DNA from: Pricia mediterranea
GTDB taxonomy: Bacteria; Bacteroidota; Bacteroidia; Flavobacteriales; Flavobacteriaceae
NCBI RefSeq assembly: GCF_032248455.1
Contig: NZ_JAVTTP010000001.1
Span: forward strand, 2,292,501 to 2,356,500
Direction: 5' to 3'
DNA length: 64,000 nt
Positions 38,043 to 45,250 of the stretch are shown here, one piece after another. A program made the position numbers and the translations under genes. The notes under the pieces were generated by a model, which worked only from the letters and a program-made list of their open reading frames with translations, was not told the origin of the DNA and made no database searches. How positions within the stretch are numbered: position 1 is the first letter of the stretch; each line of letters starts with the position of its first letter.

Positions 38043-38570
38043 ATGAAAACGAAATTTAAGACGAGAAGGAACCTATTAATGATTTTTGCCGTAGTAGGCC
38101 TGGTTTCATGCCAGCAGACGAAAATTGGATATGTTGACAATGTAAGGCTGATGGACGAGTATCAAGGCAAAATGGATGTGGAGGCAGATTTTAAGGTCAA
38201 AGCGGATGCCTTGAACAAAAAGCGTGACAGTATATCGCAGGCTTTTCAGCAAGAGGCCCAAGCTTTTCAGACAGAAGCCGAAAAAATGTCGCAGAAAAAA
38301 GCACAGGAGCAGTATGCCGAAATGCAACAACGCGGTCAGATGATAGGGCAGCAGTTGCAACAGGAAGACCAACAATTGCAGGCGAGCGGACAAACCGAGA
38401 TGGACAGTGTCGTGGGCAAGGTGAAAAAAGAGATTGAAGCCTACGGCAAGGCCAACGGGTACACCTATATTTTAGGCGGTGGTGACGGCGGAAGTGTACT
38501 CTACGGCACCGAGACCAATGACCTTACCGATGAGCTGGTCGAAATCTTGAACGAGAAGTACACCAAATAG
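38043..38570 (+). CDS. OmpH/Skp-like periplasmic lipoprotein
   Basis: A 175-residue protein of the OmpH/Skp chaperone family. It has an N-terminal lipoprotein signal with lipobox LVSC (Cys at about residue 23). The mature start QTKIGYVDNVRLMDEYQGK is the standard first strand of the family, followed by a long Gln/Ala/Glu-rich coiled coil (about residues 55-125) that forms the tentacles, and a C-terminal strand YTYILGGGDGGSVLYG. Skp-type proteins hold unfolded outer-membrane proteins in the periplasm. Lipid attachment is unusual compared with soluble E. coli Skp, though seen in Bacteroidota. It has its own promoter and a long upstream gap. Confidence 0.88.
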   Translation: MKTKFKTRRNLLMIFAVVGLVSCQQTKIGYVDNVRLMDEYQGKMDVEADFKVKADALNKKRDSISQAFQQEAQAFQTEAEKMSQKKAQEQYAEMQQRGQMIGQQLQQEDQQLQASGQTEMDSVVGKVKKEIEAYGKANGYTYILGGGDGGSVLYGTETNDLTDELVEILNEKYTK

Positions 38571-38907
38571 GTTCGAACTCAAAGGTCCACCGTCGGGACG
38601 TTGATAGTGGAAAATAACGCCGTGGTTCCGCGTCGAGCATAACTATCGATTAAACACTCCATGCCCTAATTCGTGGGGATTGCGGTTTTGTGGCCAATTG
38701 TAAAAAACGTTGGTCTCTTCGCGCTTTGATCAAAAGGGTTTAATCCCCCCTGTTCTAACTCCGAAAAGAGGGACCGAGCTTTTGGGCGGGAGTTTAATAG
38801 AAATTCTCCGAAGATTGTTTATGGGCTTTTTCGTCAGGTTAAAGGTAAAACCCTGCAATTTTATTGCCGTTTTGAAACCTATGGAGTTTCAATTCATAGT
38901 GGTTTAG
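38571..38907. other. 337-base gap between convergent genes, no gene
   Basis: It lies between the stops of the OmpH-like gene and holB. A 65-codon frame (38710-38907) has no recognisable feature. No strong terminator hairpin was seen; the imperfect CTATG/CATAG pairing near 38880-38900 is weak. Confidence 0.5.
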
Positions 38908-40071
38908 CTAAGGAGCTTGTGTTGCGGCAGGCCGGTGCAAAAGACGCGTCAATTTTATCGAAAGGTCGGTCAGTATAATTTTGGAGTTGCCGTTACGCTC
39001 GATGTGGTAAATGGCGTCTTCCAGTTCCCTGACGATATCGGTAATGTTGTTCTCGTGCACAAAAGGCGCAAAATTCTTCAGGAGAAAGCCATCGACGTGA
39101 AATCGCATAAAAGTAAGTTCTGCCGTGTTGAAGTTAAACAGCAAGGCTTGACGCATGACCGCAAGGCAGTACTGTAAAAAATTCTTTTGGGTCTCCCTGC
39201 CGGTCTTTGCCACCTCTTCTCCCCAAAGGATAAGTTCGCGAACCGCGGCTTTGTTGCCCTTGGCCTTAAAGGCGCTGCGGACCCACTGCACGAACCACTT
39301 TTCGAATATAAGGTCTTCCGAGTCTTTGTTTAAAAGGTCCAGCGCCTTGTTGAAGTTGCCATCGGCCTCGTGGGCCGTTAGTAAGGCTTCTTCGCGTGAT
39401 GCTCCTTTTTCTACGAGGGCCTTCGCAATCGCCTCTTCCGCCAACGGGGGAAAATGCAACACCTGGCAACGCGACCGAATGGTCTGGATAATCTGTTCTT
39501 CGTCCTCGGCAATCAAAATGAAAACGGTATTGTTCGGAGGCTCCTCGATAAGTTTGAGTAGCTTGTTGGCGGCGGACAGGTTCATTTTTTCGGCCATCCA
39601 GATCAGCATCACCTTGTATCCGCCCTCGTAGGATTTTAACGCTAGTTTTTTAACGACGTCCTGGGCCTCGCCGACCCCGATTTGGCCCTGTTTCTTCTCG
39701 ATACCGATCAGGCGGTACCAGTCAAAGAGGTTACCGTAAGGTTGCTCTTTCAGAAAACTCCTCCATTCTTCGCTGTAGTGGTCGCTGACCGCATGCTTCT
39801 TGGCCTTTTCCGAGGTGGACACCGGATACGCAAAATGCATATCGGGGTGAGAAAAGGTAGCGAACTTGGTATTACAGGCCTGGTTTTGGCCGTTATTTTC
39901 CCCATCGGTGTTCGAACAAACGAGGTACTGGGCGTAGGCCACGGCCATCGCTAAGGTGCCGGAACCTTCTGGCCCGACGAACAACTGCGCGTGCGGAATG
40001 CGCCCTGCATCGGCGCTGGTGGTCAAGTGGTTCTTGATATGGGAGAGTCCGAGAATCTCTTTGAACAGCAT
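38908..40071 (-). CDS. holB: DNA polymerase III delta' subunit (clamp loader)
   Basis: Subunit of the clamp loader that places the beta clamp on DNA. ATG 40071 (MLFKEILGLSHIKNHL) gives about 387 residues. The open frame extends 324 bases further upstream, but that part is a Ser/Leu/Phe-rich translation of a purine-rich spacer and is not coding. The core has IPHAQLFVGPEGSGTLAMA (a P-loop-like segment that lacks the lysine of GKT, as expected for delta'), LIWMAEKMNLSAANKLLKLIEEPP (the Walker B/sensor region of the family), and the C-terminal helical collar. A TATCTTTA sequence lies five bases before the ATG. Confidence 0.9.
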   Translation of the reverse strand: MLFKEILGLSHIKNHLTTSADAGRIPHAQLFVGPEGSGTLAMAVAYAQYLVCSNTDGENNGQNQACNTKFATFSHPDMHFAYPVSTSEKAKKHAVSDHYSEEWRSFLKEQPYGNLFDWYRLIGIEKKQGQIGVGEAQDVVKKLALKSYEGGYKVMLIWMAEKMNLSAANKLLKLIEEPPNNTVFILIAEDEEQIIQTIRSRCQVLHFPPLAEEAIAKALVEKGASREEALLTAHEADGNFNKALDLLNKDSEDLIFEKWFVQWVRSAFKAKGNKAAVRELILWGEEVAKTGRETQKNFLQYCLAVMRQALLFNFNTAELTFMRFHVDGFLLKNFAPFVHENNITDIVRELEDAIYHIERNGNSKIILTDLSIKLTRLLHRPAATQAP

Positions 40072-40076
40072 GGGGG

Positions 40077-40084
40077 TAAAGATA
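40077..40084 (-). promoter_or_regulatory. Possible promoter -7 box for holB
   Basis: TATCTTTA on the minus strand differs from TAnnTTTG at the last base and lies five bases before the holB ATG. Confidence 0.35.
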
Positions 40085-40447
40085 TGATTTTTACAACGAG
40101 CTATCGAAGGGGCGAGAGAAAGAAAAAGGACAGAGGAAGAAGGACAAAAGGAGGATAGACGAAAGGCCGAAAGAGCGAGTACGGAAGACGGAAGGGGAGT
40201 ACCAGGGTACGGAGTGAAGGAGGATAAGGCGGAAGAATGGACGGATGAAGGTCGCAATAGTGTAAGCCTAAAAGAATAATGGAAGGAATGGGAGAATAGG
40301 AGGAAGGAAAACAAAGTAGGGAAGGACTGAAGGAGTCGGGTCTTTTTACGGAATCCAGGCACCGAGAGCACTCCCGAGCCTGTGCACGGAAGCATCCTTA
40401 AAGGCTAGGTCTAAAAACAGCCAGATTTGAAATAGAATCGCATATAC

Positions 40448-40580
40448 GCTTTCAGCATCGCGGCCCCAACTCATTTCGAATAGTGGACTTTACTCTTCCA
40501 AGGCAGGGTCCTAACTCTTTCAGCGCAGCGGTCTTTCCTCTTTCAGCGAAGCGATTCTTATCCTTTCAGCACAGCCGTCT
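40448..40580 (+). repeat. Four imperfect CTTTCAGC repeats
   Basis: CTTTCAGCATCGCGGC (40449), CTTTCAGCGCAGCGGTC (40517), CTTTCAGCGAAGCGATTC (40540) and CTTTCAGCACAGCCGTC (40563). The last three have a period of 23 bases and sit directly before the pgk promoter. Confidence 0.65.
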
Positions 40581-40586
40581 TTTCAT

Positions 40587-40594
40587 TACATTTG
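40587..40594 (+). promoter_or_regulatory. Promoter -7 box for pgk
   Basis: TACATTTG, exact TAnnTTTG match, 24 bases upstream of the pgk ATG. Confidence 0.5.
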
Positions 40595-40618
40595 CTATTC
40601 CCATAAAACCAGAAAAAC

Positions 40619-41812
40619 ATGAAAACGATAGATGATTTTAATTTCAAGGATAAAAAGGCATTGATCCGTGTGGATTTCAACGTGCCTTTGGACGATAGTT
40701 TTGAGGTGACGGACACCAACCGCATAGAAGCCGCAAAACCGACCATAATCAAAGTTCTGGAAGACGGCGGGAGTGCCGTACTGATGAGCCATTTGGGACG
40801 GCCTGGCGGGGAGATAGATCCTGATCTGTCGATGGAACATATTGCGGATACGGTCTCCGATATCATTGGGGTAAAGGTCAAATTTGTCGATGATTGTGTT
40901 GGGAAAAGCGCCGAGGATGCGGTGGCCGGTCTACGGCCCGGGGAAGTGTTATTGTTAGAAAACCTACGTTTTCACGAGGGGGAGAAATCGGGGGATGCCG
41001 ATTTTGCGGAGCAGCTTTCCAAATTGGGCGAGATTTACGTGAACGATGCCTTTGGAACCGCACATAGGGCCCATGCTTCGACTACCGTAGTAGCCAGTTT
41101 CTTTCCGGACAACAAATGTTTTGGTTATCTCTTGGCCAAAGAGATCGAGGCTATCGAAAAGGTGATGGATACTGGCGAAAAGCCAGTTTTGGCGATATTG
41201 GGCGGTGCCAAGGTGTCTTCCAAGATTACTATTATCGAGAATATTCTTGACAAGGTCGACCATCTTATTATTGGCGGTGGAATGACCTATACCTTTATAA
41301 AGGCAAAGGGCGGACAGATAGGCGATTCCATCTGTGAAGACGATAAGATGGATCTCGCCATGGATATTTTGAAACAGGCGAAAAATAAAAACGTAGAAGT
41401 ACACCTTCCCGTAGATGTTCTGGCCGCCGATGATTTTGCGAACGACGCCGAAACCAAGGTGGTCGATGTCGATAAGATTCCCGATGGATGGCAAGGTCTC
41501 GATGCCGGCCCTAGAACCCTGGAAAACTTTAAGGAAACCATTCTAAAGGCGAAGACCATTCTCTGGAACGGACCTGTAGGCGTGTTTGAAATGGAAAACT
41601 TCGCCAAAGGTACGATTGCCGTTGGAAAGGCTATCGACGAGGCGACCCAAAACGGCGCATTTTCCTTGGTCGGGGGTGGGGACTCGGTTGCCGCCGTCAA
41701 ACAATTCGGGTTCGATGACAAGGTCAGCTATGTCTCTACCGGAGGGGGCGCAATGCTCGAAAGCCTAGAAGGAAAAACCCTGCCGGGAATTGCTGCAATA
41801 AAGGGCCAATAA
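40619..41812 (+). CDS. pgk: Phosphoglycerate kinase
   Basis: Glycolytic enzyme that transfers phosphate between 1,3-bisphosphoglycerate and ADP. At 397 residues it has the standard length. The N-terminal substrate domain has [13 protein letters not shown] (residues 14-26), the SHLGRP motif near 60 and [12 protein letters not shown] near 108. The C-terminal nucleotide domain has [11 protein letters not shown] near 195, [10 protein letters not shown] near 315 and the glycine-rich GGGDSVAA near 348. It is driven by its own promoter; the MltD-like gene follows 30 bases later on the same strand and may be co-transcribed. Confidence 0.98.
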   Translation: MKTIDDFNFKDKKALIRVDFNVPLDDSFEVTDTNRIEAAKPTIIKVLEDGGSAVLMSHLGRPGGEIDPDLSMEHIADTVSDIIGVKVKFVDDCVGKSAEDAVAGLRPGEVLLLENLRFHEGEKSGDADFAEQLSKLGEIYVNDAFGTAHRAHASTTVVASFFPDNKCFGYLLAKEIEAIEKVMDTGEKPVLAILGGAKVSSKITIIENILDKVDHLIIGGGMTYTFIKAKGGQIGDSICEDDKMDLAMDILKQAKNKNVEVHLPVDVLAADDFANDAETKVVDVDKIPDGWQGLDAGPRTLENFKETILKAKTILWNGPVGVFEMENFAKGTIAVGKAIDEATQNGAFSLVGGGDSVAAVKQFGFDDKVSYVSTGGGAMLESLEGKTLPGIAAIKGQ

Positions 41813-41842
41813 GCGCGTTATCGATAAATGCTCAACTAGCAG

Positions 41843-43495
41843 ATGATTATGACACCAAAGAACAGCACTTTTTTTTCGTTGGTCTGGAGCTTGGTTTGTG
41901 CCGTTCCTGCGATAGCGCAACAAGTGGATTATCCCGCGATATCAAAAGCGGATACCCTCGCGACATCCAAAGAAAGCCATACGTATGATTCTAGGGTAGT
42001 AATCGATACCATGGCAATGGACATGCACGGTGTCGAACAGATGGAAAAAATGGCATCCGATACCATCCGGAACGACAGTGCGTTAAAATTGGTCCGTGAC
42101 GGGGCAATTCGTAAATATGCCTTGCAAGACCTTCCCGTGGCGGCAAAATATGATAGCTTATGGATGGAAGTGCTATACGAGAATGCATCCCTTTCCGATG
42201 AAATGTTCCGAGAGGTTTCCCAGCTTGATTACGAGAAGACCTATCCTACATCGTTGTCTACGGATACGCTTAAGGCACGCTTAAAGCGTTTGAACCAAAA
42301 GACACCTTTCAACATTGCGTACAACCCATCCTTGGAAAACGTTATCAAGTCTTTCCTCTTTCGGAAGAGGGAGCTTATGGAAAGAATGTTGACCGTCAGC
42401 CAGTTCTATTTCCCTTTATTCGAACAGGAACTCGACAACCACGACATCCCTCTGGAAATGAAATACCTTGCCATTGTGGAGTCCGCCTTGAACCCAAGAG
42501 CACGTTCCCGGGTGGGCGCCACGGGCCTTTGGCAATTTATGTACGGAACGGGAAAGCAATATAAACTTGACGTATCCAGTTACGTCGATGAACGCAGCGA
42601 CCCGATAAAATCCACTCAAGCCGCCAGCAAGTTTCTTTCTAAACTGTACGACATCTATGGCGACTGGGATTTGGTCTTGGCGGCCTACAATTCGGGTCCG
42701 GGCAATGTGAATAAAGCCATTCGCAGGTCAGGGGGATCCACTAACTATTGGCACATCCGCAGGTTTTTGCCCCGAGAAACGGCAGGTTACGTGCCCGCTT
42801 TTCTCGCGACCATGTATCTTTTTGAATATGCCGACGAACATGATCTGAAGGGCGAAACTGTTGAACGCGCCTACTTCGAGACCGATACGGTACGTGTTAA
42901 AAACCTGATTACCTTCCAGCAGATTTCCGAACTTGTCGGGGTCGGCGAAAAAGAGCTGAGCGTGCTCAATCCTTCTTACAAGCTGAACGTTATTCCTTTT
43001 GTCGAAGGCGAGCACCATACTTTGCGTTTGCCCAGATACGCCATAGGAAGATTTGTAGCCAACGAAGCTGCCATATACGCGCATGTCAAAAAGGAGCTGG
43101 AAAGTAAGGAGAGCCCCCTTCCGGAACTGGTCGAGGAGGCGGAGCGGAACAAAATACGGTATAAGGTGCGCCAAGGTGACTATCTTGGAAAGATAGCGGA
43201 ACAGTACGGGGTCGGGGTGAGTGAGCTTAGGCGCTGGAACGGGCTCCGCGGAAGCAACTTAAGGGTGGGCCAGCGTCTTACCATATTCCCGGAGCGCATG
43301 CCGCGAGCGAGCGCCGGAAATGCGGGTATCCCTGTAGGGGCGAAGGTGCACACGGTGCAGCGTGGCGACTCGTTGTGGACCATCTCAAAAAAATATCCAG
43401 GAATTTCTGTTGAAAACTTACGACAATGGAACGGTATTAGTGGTAGAAATCTCAAACCGGGCACAAAACTGAAATTGTGCGCCTGCCCGTCGTAG
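41843..43495 (+). CDS. MltD-like membrane-bound lytic transglycosylase
   Basis: A 550-residue peptidoglycan-cleaving enzyme. It has an N-terminal signal sequence (residues 1-25, ending IAQQ), then a transglycosylase SLT domain at about 195-310 with the catalytic Glu in AIVESALNP, followed by GATGLWQFM and AYNSGPGNV, the three classic family motifs. Two LysM peptidoglycan-binding domains close the protein (about 433-480, YKVRQGDYLGKIAEQYG; and about 502-548, HTVQRGDSLWTISKKY). The end is C-terminally complete, with an unusual Cys pair (LCACPS). The domain order equals MltD. It lies between pgk and the DUF4837 gene, all in one direction. Confidence 0.93.
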   Translation: MIMTPKNSTFFSLVWSLVCAVPAIAQQVDYPAISKADTLATSKESHTYDSRVVIDTMAMDMHGVEQMEKMASDTIRNDSALKLVRDGAIRKYALQDLPVAAKYDSLWMEVLYENASLSDEMFREVSQLDYEKTYPTSLSTDTLKARLKRLNQKTPFNIAYNPSLENVIKSFLFRKRELMERMLTVSQFYFPLFEQELDNHDIPLEMKYLAIVESALNPRARSRVGATGLWQFMYGTGKQYKLDVSSYVDERSDPIKSTQAASKFLSKLYDIYGDWDLVLAAYNSGPGNVNKAIRRSGGSTNYWHIRRFLPRETAGYVPAFLATMYLFEYADEHDLKGETVERAYFETDTVRVKNLITFQQISELVGVGEKELSVLNPSYKLNVIPFVEGEHHTLRLPRYAIGRFVANEAAIYAHVKKELESKESPLPELVEEAERNKIRYKVRQGDYLGKIAEQYGVGVSELRRWNGLRGSNLRVGQRLTIFPERMPRASAGNAGIPVGAKVHTVQRGDSLWTISKKYPGISVENLRQWNGISGRNLKPGTKLKLCACPS

Positions 43496-43607
43496 ATTTG
43501 AGTCGTGAGTTCCTCAGGTTTGTTCTGTTTTCAAGTGGTTCGTGCCCAGCAGACTTAAATTCCGAATTCCGATAGGCAAACGACTCGAAATATCAATACC
43601 CTAGAAC

Positions 43608-44618
43608 ATGAAAAAACTTGGATTTTTAGCCTTATTTCTCGCCATTGTATTGACCTCCTGCAATAGCGGCGCAAACAAGAGCTATTTGCCCAGCTCGATA
43701 GGCGCTATAAACTCGATGGTCGTCGTAATCGACAATGATCTTTGGAAAAGCAGGGTCGGCGACTCCATTAGAAGGCATTTTGCCGCCCCCGTGCTCGGGA
43801 TGCCCATGGACGAGCCTCTTTTCAACATCGATCAGATTGCCCCTAAATTCTTTACCGGATCTCTCCGAAACACCCGTTCGGTGCTTTTTGTCATGAAAGA
43901 TTCGGTCGATGTGGCCCACGTCAAGAGCGATTTGTATGCCACGCCACAGAAAATAGGGGTGATAAAAGGAGAAACTGAGGAAGATATAATTGAAAACCTG
44001 AAAGATGAATCGGACCAGATCATTAAGGCTTTTAAGGAAGTGGAAATCACCGAGGCACAAAAGCGCTTCAATCGCTCATTGAACAAAGAAGGAGTGCTTC
44101 AGGAGAAATTCGGGATTTCGCTAAAGGTGCCCTCAATTTATAAGGTTGGGAAGCAGGAAGACAATTTCGTTTGGATCGACCGGGAGATACGAAAAGGAAG
44201 TGCGAACATTATCGTTTACGAGATGCCCGCCAACAGTTTCGGCAACGATACCACTTTGGTGAAGGACATTATCGCCATGCGCGACTCCATCGGAAAAAAG
44301 TATGTGCCCGGACCCGATGTGACCGGAAAGGTAACCTATATGCGAACGGAACCCGCCTACGCCCCCGCTCTATTTCCCGTAGAAATTGCGGGCATCAAAG
44401 GCGTGGAGGTCCGTGGTATTTGGGACATCAAGAACTATCCCATGGCCGGACCCTTTCTGACCTATATTCTCAACGACAAGACCAACAATAGAAAATTGGT
44501 CATGGAAGGCTTCGTATTTGCCCCTGCCACCGAAAAAAGGGACGATATCTTCGAGCTCGAAGCCATATTAAAGACCTTAAAACTCGTACCGCAACAGGCC
44601 GATGAAGATGCAAAATAG
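43608..44618 (+). CDS. DUF4837-type lipoprotein
   Basis: A 336-residue lipoprotein with lipobox LTSC (Cys near residue 19) and a mature start SGANKSYLPSSIGAINSMVVVIDNDLW that is characteristic of DUF4837, a family found across Flavobacteriia. The remainder is a mixed alpha/beta protein without known catalytic motifs. The function is unknown. The gene follows the MltD-like gene by 112 bases and is closed by a strong terminator, so pgk to DUF4837 may form one transcription unit with internal starts. Location would be the periplasmic face of the inner or outer membrane. Confidence 0.85.
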   Translation: MKKLGFLALFLAIVLTSCNSGANKSYLPSSIGAINSMVVVIDNDLWKSRVGDSIRRHFAAPVLGMPMDEPLFNIDQIAPKFFTGSLRNTRSVLFVMKDSVDVAHVKSDLYATPQKIGVIKGETEEDIIENLKDESDQIIKAFKEVEITEAQKRFNRSLNKEGVLQEKFGISLKVPSIYKVGKQEDNFVWIDREIRKGSANIIVYEMPANSFGNDTTLVKDIIAMRDSIGKKYVPGPDVTGKVTYMRTEPAYAPALFPVEIAGIKGVEVRGIWDIKNYPMAGPFLTYILNDKTNNRKLVMEGFVFAPATEKRDDIFELEAILKTLKLVPQQADEDAK

Positions 44619-44718
44619 GCTTCTATATCTACTTTCTTCTCTGGAGCTACGTATCTTCCGTGCTGGATAGTGGATTCGGCCCTACGTTCGATTTAGGTTG
44701 GAAACGGATAAACAAGAA

Positions 44719-44752
44719 ATAAAAAGCCGCAGCTTATGACTGCGGCTTTTTG
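44719..44752. terminator. Bidirectional terminator
   Basis: AAAAAGCCGCAG (44721-44732) pairs with CTGCGGCTTTTT (44740-44751) around a seven-base loop. It lies between the convergent DUF4837 gene and the small membrane-protein gene. Confidence 0.9.
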
Positions 44753-44771
44753 ATTATATGAAGGCACGGGA

Positions 44772-44942
44772 TCAACCGAAAGCAAAGCCTGTAGAGAGTC
44801 TGTAGATGAATGCGTAAACGGTAATTGCAAATAGAGCTAGCCAAAACCAGGTAAGCGCCTTAAAATACTTTTTAAGGATTCTATAAGTCCAGTCCTTAAA
44901 CGCTTCTACATAAATTTCTCTAACAAGTAATAATTTCTTCAT
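44772..44942 (-). CDS. Small single-pass membrane protein
   Basis: A 56-residue protein starting at ATG 44942 (MKKLLLVREIYVEAFKDW). The open frame extends to 45092, but that part has no coding character and spans a likely promoter. An N-terminal amphipathic helix is followed by one membrane helix (ALTWFWLALFAITVYAFIYRL, residues 30-50) and ends STGFAFG. Small proteins of this form occur in Flavobacteriaceae and I believe they correspond to a DUF family (DUF6747-like), but I cannot confirm the number. Function is unknown. CATCTTTG at 44976-44969 (minus strand) may be its -7 box. Confidence 0.7.
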   Translation of the reverse strand: MKKLLLVREIYVEAFKDWTYRILKKYFKALTWFWLALFAITVYAFIYRLSTGFAFG

Positions 44943-45180
44943 TTTTATATATTTGGGTTTTACCGGAGCAAAGATGGAAATAGATGTCGTTCTGGAAGAA
45001 TTAATTGGATAAACCGCACCGCATTCTGGACGACGTTCCGACGATTCGACAAATCCCGTAAATGTACGATGTATTACGTCGTAGAAGGTCAAATGAAGGC
45101 AATCCCCGAATAGCAGGAAACGTGACTAATCCCGGAACAGGGAAGCACGTGTATTAATTGGATGACTCTTGAGGCCCAAT

Positions 45181-45212
45181 AAAAAAACCGTCACCTTTTA
45201 TTGGCGACGGTC
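45181..45212 (-). terminator. Terminator of the PorE-like gene
   Basis: On the minus strand ACCGTCGCC pairs with GGTGACGGT (one G-U) around AATAAAA and is followed by TTTTTTT. It lies about 40 bases past the stop of the OmpA-family gene. Confidence 0.85.
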
Positions 45213-45250
45213 GGGTTTAAGTTTAAGAAGTTCGTGAAAGCGTGTAGCTT

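Larger units (their letters stand above)
40072..40618. other. Divergent gap with purine-rich tract and short repeats
   Basis: 547 bases between holB and pgk, with no gene. 40095-40345 is strongly purine-rich on the plus strand (runs of GAAAG, GGAAG and AGGAGG). 40448-40580 carries four imperfect copies of CTTTCAGCnnnGCGG, and the right end holds the pgk promoter. Confidence 0.6.

Noticed and set aside
38710-38907. 65-codon plus-strand frame between the OmpH-like gene and holB
   Set aside because: No start signal, no recognisable feature, and it abuts the holB stop in a convergent spacer.
40072-40395. N-terminal extension of holB by 108 codons
   Set aside because: The translation is Ser/Leu/Phe-rich low complexity from the purine-rich spacer; the conserved N-terminus begins at ATG 40071.
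44943-45092. Upstream extension of the small membrane protein
   Set aside because: No coding character; it spans a likely promoter, and ATG 44942 gives a clean small membrane protein.
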